A stretch of 43,108 bases of DNA from an uncultured Prochlorococcus sp. (GTDB lineage: Bacteria; Cyanobacteriota; Cyanobacteriia; PCC-6307; Cyanobiaceae). The stretch is from assembly GCA_902534685.1 (NCBI GenBank), contig CACAQP010000004.1, positions 1 through 43,108 of the forward strand. Reading direction: 5' to 3'. Of this stretch, positions 1 through 8,027 are shown piece by piece. Within the stretch, counting starts at the first letter, position 1, and every line of letters begins with the position of its first letter. The notes under the pieces were generated by a model that saw nothing but the letters and a program-made list of their open reading frames with translations, was not told the DNA's origin and made no database searches. The translations under genes were made by a program, and so were the position numbers.

Positions 1-4
1 TTTC

Positions 5-118
5 CTAAGAAAAAATAAATTTAATTGCTTTATTATTATAAAGATATTTATTTATATTATTAATTATTAAATCAGTAGGATCTAAAAACATTAGTTTTAG
101 TTCTCTTAACTCAAACAT
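5..118 (-). CDS. possible small protein, 37 aa
   Basis: ATG-initiated reading frame of 38 codons on the minus strand, ending in TAG. It is rich in Asn, Ile and Lys, as any open frame in this AT-rich DNA would be, and has no recognisable motif. Its start (MFELRE) resembles the start of the gene cut off at the right edge of the window (MFELIS), which may be chance. No ribosome binding site is visible. It could equally be a random open frame. Confidence 0.25.
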   Translation of the reverse strand: MFELRELKLMFLDPTDLIINNINKYLYNNKAIKFIFS

Positions 119-242
119 TTTCTAAAAATCTAACTATAACAATAAAATTTTTTTTACGAGGACTTCATATTGTTAATTGCAGAGCTAAATTATTTTCATA
201 TCAAGCAATAAATGTTAAAAATGGAAAAAATAATTTTAAATC

Positions 243-746
243 TTGGATAATTCACCTCAATATCTATATCTTGCAAGTGGAGTGAATAATGGAGAAGGTT
301 TTTGGATTGTGGGAATAAAAAATTGCGATGAAAATATTCTTGAGGATGAAAATCTTTTAGATTGCCATAGAAAAGAATTAGTAGGTAATGAATCAGCAAA
401 AGATATTCTTTTAGCTATTAATTTAAACGTAAATAATTTATTAAATGAACTAAGAAACAAAAATTATTTAATTGAAAGACCTTCAATGGGGATTCCATTT
501 GATATCCCTTTAGAAATCTTGGAAAATATTTTTGATTTTTGGTTAGATATTTATAAAAATCATAAAGCCTGGGAAGCTTGTTTAGGACTTCTTAAAGTTA
601 GAAAAAGGATTCCCCTAACAAATCTAATTGAAAGCGAAAGTTTAAAGGGAAACTCTAAAAAATGGGCTATAAAAATTGAAACTTTACATACTTATGTTCC
701 TTCTTCAGTTATAAAAGAAAAATTAAATGACCCCATGTGGGAATAA
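243..746 (+). CDS. conserved-type hypothetical protein, 167 aa
   Basis: I do not recognise this protein. The frame opens at TTG 243, six bases after an in-frame stop, and the next in-frame Met is about 80 residues later, so TTG is the only plausible start. The product is soluble-looking and mixed in charge, with an aromatic motif (FDFWLDIY) around residue 100 followed by a helix-like region and a basic stretch (LLKVRKR). No membrane segment or metal motif is seen. It precedes a small unknown gene and the phosphoribosyltransferase/deoxyribosyltransferase pair in the same direction, so it may share their transcript. Confidence 0.65.
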   Translation: MDNSPQYLYLASGVNNGEGFWIVGIKNCDENILEDENLLDCHRKELVGNESAKDILLAINLNVNNLLNELRNKNYLIERPSMGIPFDIPLEILENIFDFWLDIYKNHKAWEACLGLLKVRKRIPLTNLIESESLKGNSKKWAIKIETLHTYVPSSVIKEKLNDPMWE

Positions 747-820
747 TTTTATCTTTAAATAATAAAAATATTTACTTCGTAGGATATTTAAGTAAAAATA
801 AAATAACTAATAATTTAAAA

Positions 821-1003
821 ATGAATAAACCATATTCTTTTAGTATCGATCAAATGAATGGGATAGTTGAGGATACTTACGCCAAGATAATAAATGAATG
901 TGAAAATTTAAAAAAAAATACTAATTGTCCAAATGAACAAGTAGTAGCACTTTTAAGTGTAATTGCTTCAAATTACGCTACTACAAAAAAAAGCGAAAAT
1001 TAA
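821..1003 (+). CDS. hypothetical protein, 60 aa
   Basis: Small protein of unknown function. The open frame runs upstream to 737, overlapping the previous gene, but the internal ATG at 821 avoids the overlap and gives a compact product starting MNKPYSFSID. It has two cysteines near the middle (NECENLKKNTNC) and a C-terminal helix-like region. The stop is separated from the next ATG by a single base, which suggests translational coupling with the phosphoribosyltransferase-like gene. Confidence 0.5.
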   Translation: MNKPYSFSIDQMNGIVEDTYAKIINECENLKKNTNCPNEQVVALLSVIASNYATTKKSEN

Positions 1004-1004
1004 A

Positions 1005-1400
1005 ATGATAAGTTATTTTACTTGGAGCGAATTTGACAAGAGCGTAGAACAAATAGCTAATAAATGTAGGTTTAAGGAATTCTCTGGAATATATGGAGTT
1101 CCTCGTGGCGGATTATGTCTTGCTGTAGCATTAAGTCATAAATTAAAAATTGAATTAATTTCTGAGCCAATAAAGAATTCACTAATAGTTGATGATGTTT
1201 ACGAAACTGGTCTTACATTGACAACCTTCAAGGATATTGAAGGAGCGATGTTTTTTGTATTATTTAGTAAGATCAAACCTACATGGTGGAATACAGTATT
1301 TATATCAAAAAAAAATCAATGGATAGTTTTTCCTTGGGAAAATACATTAAATTCTAAAAATGACCGTGAAGAGTACATCAAAAAAAGAGGTTTAAATTGA
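1005..1400 (+). CDS. phosphoribosyltransferase-like protein, 131 aa
   Basis: Type I phosphoribosyltransferase fold inferred from the PRPP-binding signature. A hydrophobic strand followed by two acidic residues and a small loop (SLIVDDVYETGLTL) lies at about residues 60-73 after the chosen start, and an upstream IYGVPRGG resembles the family's diphosphate loop. Known relatives transfer a purine or pyrimidine base to PRPP. The protein is shorter than most, so the hood domain that picks the base is reduced and the substrate cannot be read off. ATG 1005 is chosen over the 963 start because it begins right after the previous stop. The last four bases overlap the next gene. Confidence 0.65.
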   Translation: MISYFTWSEFDKSVEQIANKCRFKEFSGIYGVPRGGLCLAVALSHKLKIELISEPIKNSLIVDDVYETGLTLTTFKDIEGAMFFVLFSKIKPTWWNTVFISKKNQWIVFPWENTLNSKNDREEYIKKRGLN

Positions 1401-1855
1401 GAAAAAGATTATATTTGGCAAATCCATATGGATTTTCAAAACAAGCTAAAACTCTTTTACATGAATTTATTGAAATCTTCAATGATTTAAATGTAGAAGT
1501 ATTTGAACCTTTTGAGAGAACAAAACAATTAACACAACAAGAAGGCGAATGGGCATATGACGTTGCAAGAAGTAATTTCCATGATTTAAAAGAATGTGAT
1601 TCTATTTTTGCGATTGTTAATGGCAACCCACCAGATGAAGGTGTAATGATTGAATTAGGTATCGCAATTGCTTTAAAAAAGGAAATCTTTTTATTCAGGG
1701 ATGATTTTAGAAATTGTTCCGATAGCGATCAATACCCATTAAATCTAATGTTATTTCTGGGTCTGCCTAAAGATGATTGGGAAAAATATTATTTTGAATC
1801 ATTACATGATATAAAAAGCAATAAAAAAGGATTTGTTGAGTGGGCAAAAAAATAA
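1397..1855 (+). CDS. nucleoside 2-deoxyribosyltransferase family protein
   Basis: 152 residues, a normal length for the family, which cleaves or exchanges the N-glycosidic bond of deoxynucleosides through a covalent deoxyribosyl-enzyme intermediate. Visible features are an N-terminal strand with LANPYGFS, the CDSIFAIVNG strand, and the active-site segment PDEGVMIELGIA, where Glu86 sits at the nucleophile position and Asp80 near the sugar/base site. It starts at TTG 1397, overlapping the preceding stop by four bases. Coupling with a phosphoribosyltransferase points to nucleobase or deoxynucleoside salvage, or removal of damaged nucleotides (inference). Confidence 0.75.
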   Translation: MRKRLYLANPYGFSKQAKTLLHEFIEIFNDLNVEVFEPFERTKQLTQQEGEWAYDVARSNFHDLKECDSIFAIVNGNPPDEGVMIELGIAIALKKEIFLFRDDFRNCSDSDQYPLNLMLFLGLPKDDWEKYYFESLHDIKSNKKGFVEWAKK

Positions 1856-1916
1856 GCGAAATAAACCCTAAATCCTTGATTAAAAGTATTAATTTTTAAT
1901 TTATCTATTGAGGTGC

Positions 1917-1922
1917 TAGAAT
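1917..1922 (+). promoter_or_regulatory. putative -10 element for rpsU
   Basis: TAGAAT lies 20 bases before the TTG start of rpsU in an otherwise non-coding gap, a good match to the sigma-70 -10 consensus. No convincing -35 element stands out in the AT-rich background. Confidence 0.35.
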
Positions 1923-1941
1923 AAAATTTATTTAAAAAATT

Positions 1942-2118
1942 TTGACACAGGTAACAGTTGGAGAGAACGAGGGTATTGAGTCTGCCCTCAGAAGATTTAA
2001 AAGACAAGTATCTAAATCTGGAATCTTTGCAGATTTAAAAAGACTTAGGCATCATGAAACACCTATTGAAAAATATAAAAGAAAGTTGCAGCAGAGAAGA
2101 AAAGCAAGAAGAAGATGA
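1942..2118 (+). CDS. rpsU: 30S ribosomal protein S21
   Basis: 58-residue basic protein matching bacterial S21: [19 protein letters not shown] at the start, the central [13 protein letters not shown], and an Arg/Lys-rich tail ending RRKARRR. S21 binds the small subunit near the anti-Shine-Dalgarno end of 16S rRNA. The gene starts with TTG and is too short for most ORF callers. It stands alone, with a likely -10 element at 1917. Confidence 0.95.
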
Positions 2119-2174
2119 TTTGCTAAAATTTCAATATTTTTAATTTTTGGCGAGGTTAAATATAAAATATATAA

Positions 2175-2519
2175 CTATTTAAGCTTTTTAAGCTTCTTAA
2201 CAAGATTTATTCCAACACCTGATACAGCAAGGAGATCTTTTTCATCAGCCGCAATAACTGCTTTTGTTGTTTTAAATCCTGCCTCATACAAAGCTTTTGC
2301 GCTTTTTGCTCCAACACCTGGAAGTGTGGTTAAGGTTTCAATATTTTTTTTAGAATTAACCGTTTTGGTTTTGGTTTTGGTTTTTGTTTTTGTTTTTGTT
2401 TTTGTTTTTGAAGTTTTTGCAGACTTAGTTGCTTTTTTTTCTTTCTTTAAAGGCGTATCAGCTGATACTGTGCTTTTAGATAGAATTGATTTTAGTTTGC
2501 TTAGAAATTTAGAAATCAT
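2175..2519 (-). CDS. helix-hairpin-helix protein with Lys-Thr repeat linker
   Basis: 114 residues in three parts: a short amphipathic N-terminus (MISKFLSKLKSIL), a highly basic linker at about residues 27-53 including eight consecutive Lys-Thr pairs, and a C-terminal helix-hairpin-helix module with two glycine hairpins (LPGVGAKSA and VSGVGINLV). HhH domains bind the DNA backbone without sequence preference, and the basic linker would add charge attraction. A DNA- or nucleoid-associated role is likely, but no catalytic domain is present. The repeat suggests a linker of variable length. Confidence 0.7.
   Translation of the reverse strand: MISKFLSKLKSILSKSTVSADTPLKKEKKATKSAKTSKTKTKTKTKTKTKTKTVNSKKNIETLTTLPGVGAKSAKALYEAGFKTTKAVIAADEKDLLAVSGVGINLVKKLKKLK
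2362..2409 (-). repeat. hexanucleotide microsatellite, 8 units
   Basis: Eight tandem 6-base units on the plus strand: three of GTTTTG, then five of GTTTTT. They lie inside the helix-hairpin-helix gene and encode eight Lys-Thr pairs. The unit is a multiple of three, so copy-number change would alter protein length without a frameshift. Confidence 0.9.
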
Positions 2520-2788
2520 TTGTATGTATAAGTAATAAAATTAAATCTTTTGTTTAATATTATCAATTTCCGGAGAAAATTAGTAATAAAAAATAGCTAA
2601 TTGGATAGAAATAATTTACTTACAATTATATAAAGACACACATTTAATACTAATGCAAGCTTACAAGCCATTGGAAGGCATTTAATATAAGCCTAAAAAT
2701 AAATAAAAAATGAAAAAATGTATTTTCAAAAATTAAATGTATTTTTTAATAGTAAAGTTAAAGTCTTAATAAAGTTCAGCTCGCAAAA

Positions 2789-3385
2789 ATGAAGCTTATA
2801 TTTATAAGTGGTCCCTCTGGAAGCGGTAAAACAACTTTATCAAATAAAATAATAAAAAAAAATAAAAATGGTTATGTTTTAAGCACCGACAATTACTATA
2901 AAACTGGTCTAATAAGTAAAATACAATCAAAATTTGTAAAAGGTTTTTTTGATAAAAGAATTAGTTTTAACTACAAACTTTTCAAAAAAGATTTTGATTT
3001 CATCTACAATCATGGGATTTCAATAAATTATCGTTATTATAATTTCGAGAAGAAAACCATTGAAAATATATTAAACGAAAAAAATAATATTACTTTTTTA
3101 ATTGTTGAAGGTATTTTTGCCAAAGAATTCGCAAACACTTTAAATAATCAGAATTATTATTTTTTAGAAATAAAAACTAAAAAAAATATATGTATGAAAA
3201 GAGTTATACAAAGAGATTTAAGAGAAAGGGGTAAGGATAAAAAACAAGCTAAAAATGATTTCTTAAAATCATGGGACATTTATTACGGTAAATTAAAATC
3301 CAATAAAATAAAAAAAATTAAAAACAAATTCATTATTAGAAAAAAAACTGATATAGATCACATTATGAAAAAACTATTTAATTAA
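2789..3385 (+). CDS. uridine-kinase-like P-loop kinase
   Basis: 198 residues with a Walker A motif GPSGSGKT at residues 8-15, then LSTDNYYKTG, which matches the substrate-binding region of the uridine kinase / phosphoribulokinase family, and later LIVEGIFAKEF, typical of the second conserved block (the VEG motif of uridine kinases). A lid-like RDLRERGKD follows near residue 150. The exact acceptor is unknown; uridine/cytidine or another small alcohol is plausible. The 3' end overlaps the convergent oxidoreductase gene by 12 bases. Confidence 0.75.
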   Translation: MKLIFISGPSGSGKTTLSNKIIKKNKNGYVLSTDNYYKTGLISKIQSKFVKGFFDKRISFNYKLFKKDFDFIYNHGISINYRYYNFEKKTIENILNEKNNITFLIVEGIFAKEFANTLNNQNYYFLEIKTKKNICMKRVIQRDLRERGKDKKQAKNDFLKSWDIYYGKLKSNKIKKIKNKFIIRKKTDIDHIMKKLFN

Positions 3386-4540
3386 ATCACTAATTTTCTT
3401 CTCTAATATTAAAGCACTTAAAATTGAGCCTTCAATTCTACCAAAACCTTCTCCTTCAAACCAGTCTCCACAAAATCCAATCCTATATTTTTTACTAAAT
3501 TGTAAAGATAAAGGGACGGCAATACCAGAAGGCTGTGAAGCTCTCCATTTCATAATAGAAATTTCATCATCAAAAGTAAGTTTATTTACTATAAAATTAT
3601 TTTCGAAAAGTTTATTGAAATTTGTAGTTATTTTTTGTTTAAAAACTTCTTCATTTTTTGAATTTATAAAAGAATTAATAAAATCAATATTTTTTGTATG
3701 AACTACAATTCCTAATTTATTATTTTCTTGTAGCTGAAAAATAATTCTTTCAAATTTATATTTTTTTTCTAAATTTTTTCCTAAATAAAAATATCTTTGT
3801 TTTTTAGAATAAAAATCTTTATAACTATAATTTCTATTTGTATAAATTAAGAAAGTTAACCTAGGAATAAATGATTGTTTATCTAAAAAATTTAATATTG
3901 AATCTATTTTTTTATCATAATTTATGGGGATAGCTTTTCTTAATGGAATCTGATTAATGTTTAATATTTTTAATGACCTTTTATGTAACAACAAATTACT
4001 TGAACATATAAGATATTTTGATTTAAATTTATGTCCATTTTTTGATGTTATAAGCCATTCCTTATTCTTAAACATCAAATCAACTATTAAAGTTTCAAAG
4101 TAAAAATCAATTTTCCCTTTTAAATTATTAGACTCAATTATCTTCTGCGATAATTGACTCATAGAATCTAAAGATAGATAATTAACCCCACAAGTGAATT
4201 TTGATTTTTTTTGTGTTTCTGAATTTAAATCTTCATTTAGAAAACATATATCTGAGTCATCAATTTTAATAAATTTATTTTGCATTAATTCATCAATATA
4301 ATTTTTTAATAGAAGATTATTTTTACTATTAGATATATTAAAATTTGGCGCACCATGGTTAAGTTTCCATCCTTTAAATCTTTTGCTTATTCTTGTACTT
4401 GATCTCCCTCCAAGACCACGACCAATTTCAATTAATGCAATTTTTTTTGTAATATTATTTTTCAGATACTTCGAAGCGAAAACACAAGAAGATATTCCTC
4501 CACCTATTATTACTAAGTCATATGTAAAATCACTTTTCAT
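3374..4540 (-). CDS. FAD-dependent amine-oxidase/renalase-like oxidoreductase
   Basis: 388 residues. An N-terminal Rossmann dinucleotide motif (VIIGGGISS, about residues 10-18) is followed by an acidic strand end (LIEIGRGLGGRSSTR), the FAD signature of the amine oxidase/renalase group. The C-terminus carries GFCGDWFEGEGFGRIEGS, the second FAD contact before the last helix. The substrate is unknown. It overlaps the upstream MTHFR-like gene by 11 bases, so the two flavin-type proteins are probably co-translated. The adjacent kinase faces it with overlapping 3' ends. Confidence 0.75.
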   Translation of the reverse strand: MKSDFTYDLVIIGGGISSCVFASKYLKNNITKKIALIEIGRGLGGRSSTRISKRFKGWKLNHGAPNFNISNSKNNLLLKNYIDELMQNKFIKIDDSDICFLNEDLNSETQKKSKFTCGVNYLSLDSMSQLSQKIIESNNLKGKIDFYFETLIVDLMFKNKEWLITSKNGHKFKSKYLICSSNLLLHKRSLKILNINQIPLRKAIPINYDKKIDSILNFLDKQSFIPRLTFLIYTNRNYSYKDFYSKKQRYFYLGKNLEKKYKFERIIFQLQENNKLGIVVHTKNIDFINSFINSKNEEVFKQKITTNFNKLFENNFIVNKLTFDDEISIMKWRASQPSGIAVPLSLQFSKKYRIGFCGDWFEGEGFGRIEGSILSALILEKKISDLIK

Positions 4541-5360
4541 AATTATCTATTAAAAGTTTCCTTTCATTTTCTAAAAAACTATAAACAGAATCAAGTTTCT
4601 CTGATGACGAAAAATCAGATTCAATTACAGGAGTAATATTATTTTTTTTATAAAAACTAACTAAATCTTTTGTGAAATCAAAAAAATTCTCCAAGTCATA
4701 TAAACACTTTTCAGATATATATACCTCTTTCCAAGGACGAAATTTAAACCGTGTTATAAATTGTTTAGAAGGAATAAATAAACTTCCAAATAAATTTAAT
4801 TTTTCTTCTTTTGCTACTTTCTTAAGATAAGTCACCTCATTCTCAAGAATCTCAATATCAGTACCATATTGAAACCAAATTGAATTTATTAATCCAGTCG
4901 AAATTTTTCTTTTGAACCTTTCTCTTTCGGAAGTAATACTATAGTATTTTTTCAAGTATGGATTGTAAGCTACACCTAATTTAACTTTTAAATTTTTTTC
5001 TTTTTTTAAATAAGCTAATACATCAACTGATTCAAAGTTTTTTTTCTTATTTGATCCCGACACAAGCAGAATTTCATAGTTTCTATTAATGTGAGAATTT
5101 TCAACAAAATCTAAAAAATCCTGATACGATTTTTCTTTATTTTTTGAATATTGATGATAAAGACTATAGTGATATGTCACATTAAATTCACTATAGTTTT
5201 TAGATATATATTTAATAGTTGAATCAAATAAATCCTTTTTTATAAGTCCTTTACATGGAATATTGATATTCTTTATATTATTTAATTTGCAGAAATTAAG
5301 TTTATTGTCTAACTGAGAAATATTTTTAAATGATAATTCAAATCTAATATTATTGTTCAT
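4530..5360 (-). CDS. methylenetetrahydrofolate reductase-like protein (tentative)
   Basis: 276 residues, about the size of a MetF catalytic barrel. I see the alternation expected of a TIM barrel: a strand ending LLVSGSN, LKVKLGVAYNPY, a charged helix with RFKRKI, then SIWFQYGTDIE and LFGSLFIPS, corresponding in order to the MetF folate/FAD-binding strands. The N-terminus keeps a weak version of the first strand. Similarity is by pattern only and is distant. The overlap with an FAD oxidoreductase supports a flavin-linked C1 or salvage reaction. An unrelated TIM-barrel enzyme remains possible. Confidence 0.45.
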   Translation of the reverse strand: MNNNIRFELSFKNISQLDNKLNFCKLNNIKNINIPCKGLIKKDLFDSTIKYISKNYSEFNVTYHYSLYHQYSKNKEKSYQDFLDFVENSHINRNYEILLVSGSNKKKNFESVDVLAYLKKEKNLKVKLGVAYNPYLKKYYSITSERERFKRKISTGLINSIWFQYGTDIEILENEVTYLKKVAKEEKLNLFGSLFIPSKQFITRFKFRPWKEVYISEKCLYDLENFFDFTKDLVSFYKKNNITPVIESDFSSSEKLDSVYSFLENERKLLIDNYEK

Positions 5361-5425
5361 TATTTAGTGTTCATATTTAATCACTTAACATATTAACGAA
5401 AACACGCATTTGATACGATCCTTGT

Positions 5426-5569
5426 TTAGGAACTCCTCTTTTTACTCTTAGCCTTTAGAAAAATACTTGGGGAAAACTCTAATAAAGCTTTTAATAAAAT
5501 TTTATCTTCTGCAGATTTTGCAATAATTTGATTAAAACATTTCCAATTTCCTGGTATAAAGCGGGCTAT
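5426..5569 (-). pseudogene. small ORF without standard start codon, 47 aa
   Basis: In the 379-base gap between the MTHFR-like gene and the next plus-strand gene, one minus-strand frame reads like real protein: it begins ARFIPGNWKCFNQII, continues through an acidic then leucine-rich helix, and ends in a basic tail KAKSKKRSS before TAA. No ATG, GTG or TTG precedes it in frame; the best start position is ATA at 5567-5569. Either an AUA start is used, the start codon was lost by mutation, or this is the remnant of a gene. The rest of the gap shows only AT-rich DNA. Confidence 0.4.
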
Positions 5570-5739
5570 GATAAATATAGATCTACAAAAATCACTGGAA
5601 ATAAAAATAAAGTATAATAGTTCAATTGTATAAGAAAATAATTAATAAATTTCTTTTCTTCTTACGATAGATATTTAATCCATGAAAGATTATCATGAAC
5701 TCGAGAGGTTAGAATATCAAAAAAGTATTTTTTTAAAAT

Positions 5740-6144
5740 ATGGCTAGCCAAGATTATCTAATTGCAATAGCTTTAATAGAGCAAAACTTAGTTAGAGCAA
5801 TGCCTCTTGGAGGTAAAGAAATTAAAGATAGTTTAGAGGAATCAGAAAATTTCAAGAAACTTGGAGAAGAGGTAATCTTAAATCTTCTTATGAGAGTGTT
5901 TCAAAGAAGTGATGAAGGTGCTTTAAAAAGGGCTTCTGAAGAAAAAGGTTTGCTCTTGGTTCATATGCATCCTAAAAGAATGCAGAAAGAGCTTCCATTT
6001 ATTAAATCTGAATGGATAAGAGACGGAGATACACAACAGTTTCTAAAATACCTTGGCAATCTCTCAAAAGAAGTATGGACTGCATCATTTGTAAAGTACA
6101 AAGGGATTGAATTTACTTCAATCTCAAAAAATGAAGAGATTTAA
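5740..6144 (+). CDS. conserved-type hypothetical protein, 134 aa
   Basis: Soluble, mostly helical-looking protein, not recognised. It starts MASQDYLIAIALIEQNL and contains a motif LLLVHMHPKRMQKELPFI near the middle and an aromatic KSEWIRDG segment. There is no signal peptide, membrane helix or known catalytic motif. Codon choice and length are those of a normal gene. It stands alone after a long gap that should hold its promoter. Confidence 0.7.
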   Translation: MASQDYLIAIALIEQNLVRAMPLGGKEIKDSLEESENFKKLGEEVILNLLMRVFQRSDEGALKRASEEKGLLLVHMHPKRMQKELPFIKSEWIRDGDTQQFLKYLGNLSKEVWTASFVKYKGIEFTSISKNEEI

Positions 6145-6168
6145 AATTATACATATAAATATTATTTA

Positions 6169-6849
6169 TTATAGGATTTCTTTCTTTAAAGTATTATTTT
6201 CCTTATAGACTCTAAAACACTTTCTACCATTACCAAAATCAATTGAGGAATAGTAAAAATCATTTTTAATATGCAAGGCACAATTGCCCTCAATACATAT
6301 ACAAGATTCAATAATTTCTCTCTGGATAACATCATTAACGTAAGGTTCCCTCTCTTTCTCTTCATCGAAATGCGGGCAAGCAATACCTTTAACTATGCCT
6401 AAGCAATCAATTATGGTTAATTCTTTAGCATAAGAATCAGTTATACCTTTATCAAACCAACAAATAGCCCCAGCACTTACACCACTCATTACAATTCCTT
6501 TTTCATAAGCATCTCGCAAAAATTTATGTAAATTCCATTCTTTCCAAACAGCTAACATACTTTTTGTATTTCCTCCGCCAACATAAATTATGTCTTGAGT
6601 TAAAACTTTCTCTTCTAAGTTTTCTGTCCTAGAGAAGAAATCAATATGGCATGTTATACAATCAAGTTTAGAAAATGCTCTATAAAAATTAAGTTTGTAC
6701 AAACTACTATCGCCAGATGCTGTTGGAATAAAACAAATTTTAGGTCTTTTTTTATTACATAAAGAAACTATATATTTTTCAATTTCAAGAGAGCCTAATG
6801 AACGTCCAAACCCTCCACCCCCAATTGCCACTATATTTTTACTAGGCAT
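6169..6849 (-). CDS. peptidase S51 family protein (dipeptidase E / cyanophycinase-like)
   Basis: 226 residues. The serine nucleophile elbow GVSAGA is present with Ser125, preceded by YVGGGNT (about 90-95), the glycine-rich turn that forms the oxyanion region, and by an N-terminal glycine-rich strand (IGGGGFG). Family members are dipeptidase E, which cleaves Asp-Xaa dipeptides, and the larger cyanophycinase. The short length fits the dipeptidase branch better. It is convergent with the preceding gene and nearly abuts the divergent GNAT gene. Confidence 0.8.
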   Translation of the reverse strand: MPSKNIVAIGGGGFGRSLGSLEIEKYIVSLCNKKRPKICFIPTASGDSSLYKLNFYRAFSKLDCITCHIDFFSRTENLEEKVLTQDIIYVGGGNTKSMLAVWKEWNLHKFLRDAYEKGIVMSGVSAGAICWFDKGITDSYAKELTIIDCLGIVKGIACPHFDEEKEREPYVNDVIQREIIESCICIEGNCALHIKNDFYYSSIDFGNGRKCFRVYKENNTLKKEIL

Positions 6850-6869
6850 ATTAAATAAAAGATTTGTAT

Positions 6870-7334
6870 ATGAATTTAAGACAAATTACCATTAAAGATC
6901 AACTGGAATTAAAGAAGGTTTATTTTGATTCAATTCAATCTATAGATGAAAAAATTTACAGTCAAGAACAAAAAAGAGCTTGGTCAAGTCAAGCTTGGAA
7001 AAACCCAAATTTTGATAAGTCAATAAGTAAAGGGAAAGGATGGCTTATAAGTAAACAAGGAATTATTATTGCTTTTGCCACAAGATATCCCAACGATAGA
7101 ATTGCTCTATTTTACTGTAAAGGTAAATTCCAAAGAAAAGGCTACGGCTTTAATTTACTTCATAAAATAGAAGATGAAGCTAAGAAAGAAGGTTTAGATT
7201 TTCTTTCAACTGAAGCTAGCTTAATAAGTTATAAATTATTTCTTAAAAATAAATGGGAAATCATTCGTAAAGAAAAAATAAATATAAATAATATTTTTTT
7301 TGAAAGATATAAGATGATAAAAAATATTAATTAG
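6870..7334 (+). CDS. GNAT family N-acetyltransferase
   Basis: 154 residues from ATG 6870; a TTG two codons upstream is an alternative. The GNAT acetyl-CoA-binding motif is seen as strand-loop-helix with YCKGKFQRKGYGFNLLHKIE at about residues 86-105, in which the Q-R-K-G-Y-G loop binds the pyrophosphate. A second conserved region, STEASLISYKLFLKNKW, is the usual C-terminal GNAT segment. Substrate unknown. Ten bases separate it from the next, membrane-protein gene. Confidence 0.8.
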   Translation: MNLRQITIKDQLELKKVYFDSIQSIDEKIYSQEQKRAWSSQAWKNPNFDKSISKGKGWLISKQGIIIAFATRYPNDRIALFYCKGKFQRKGYGFNLLHKIEDEAKKEGLDFLSTEASLISYKLFLKNKWEIIRKEKININNIFFERYKMIKNIN

Positions 7335-7344
7335 TTAATTAATA

Positions 7345-7668
7345 ATGGACGACAAAAAGAACAGGATTATATTGATTCAAAGAATACTATTCTGGGCTTT
7401 ATATTTTTTTGCAGGATTTACACTTTATTCAAACAAGGGTCTCTTAACTTCTTCATTAATTACTTTTTCAAGAATTATTTATCCATTATCTATATTCTGG
7501 CTACAAATAAGAATTAAAAAAAGGACCAATTTTCTTCCTATTGATTCAAAAATGACGACATCACAACTATGGTTTAATTTATTACCCGTTATTGCATCTC
7601 TTTTGACTGTAATTTTTTCTTTGACTAATGCGTTCTTATATATTCTGGGAAAATTCATTGACTCTTAA
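7345..7668 (+). CDS. small membrane protein, 107 aa
   Basis: Three hydrophobic stretches are visible (residues about 8-30, 35-50 and 80-102) separated by a basic loop (RIKKRTNF), so this is probably an inner-membrane protein. No recognised family. It follows the acetyltransferase closely and may share its transcript. Confidence 0.6.
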   Translation: MDDKKNRIILIQRILFWALYFFAGFTLYSNKGLLTSSLITFSRIIYPLSIFWLQIRIKKRTNFLPIDSKMTTSQLWFNLLPVIASLLTVIFSLTNAFLYILGKFIDS

Positions 7669-7787
7669 ATTAAATAAATTTATTTTTATCTAATTGAACT
7701 AGAAATTTCTCTCATAAAAAACATTATGTAAAGAAATTTGCCTTTTACTTATATTTGTTTAAATTTTAAGTAGATATCAATTCAATC

Positions 7788-7937
7788 ATGAAAAATATTT
7801 CATTAAAAGGAAATATTAATTTTGATAAAAAAAAGGAAATAAACGATTACGAATTATTCTCTTTAAAATTCACAGATAGTTTATATAAAAAAGATATTGG
7901 AAAATTTTTACAGACTCTTTCTTCTCATTTTATTTGA
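7788..7937 (+). CDS. possible small protein, 49 aa
   Basis: ATG frame of 50 codons in a gap between two longer genes. The product is charged, begins MKNISLKGNINFDKKKE, and has the amphipathic pattern of a small soluble protein. No family recognised and no ribosome binding site seen. Confidence 0.35.
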   Translation: MKNISLKGNINFDKKKEINDYELFSLKFTDSLYKKDIGKFLQTLSSHFI

Positions 7938-8027
7938 AACATATTGCTTTTCTGATCTTCAAATTCAAACAGTCTTAAAAATAAATAAGTTTTTAGAGGA
8001 TAATAAGTAAAATTTAAAAATACTCCT

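Noticed and set aside
2326-2535. Plus-strand Val/Phe-rich 69-residue frame.
   Set aside because: Arises from the repeat tract of the opposite-strand helix-hairpin-helix gene.
2663-2695. Micro-frame MQAYKPLEGI in the gap before the kinase gene.
   Set aside because: Ten residues, no ribosome binding site; could be chance. The rest of the gap (2520-2788) shows nothing I can support.
5682-5747. 21-residue frame (MKDYHELERL...) overlapping the start of the gene at 5740.
   Set aside because: Short, out of frame with the next gene and without other support; a leader peptide is possible but not shown.
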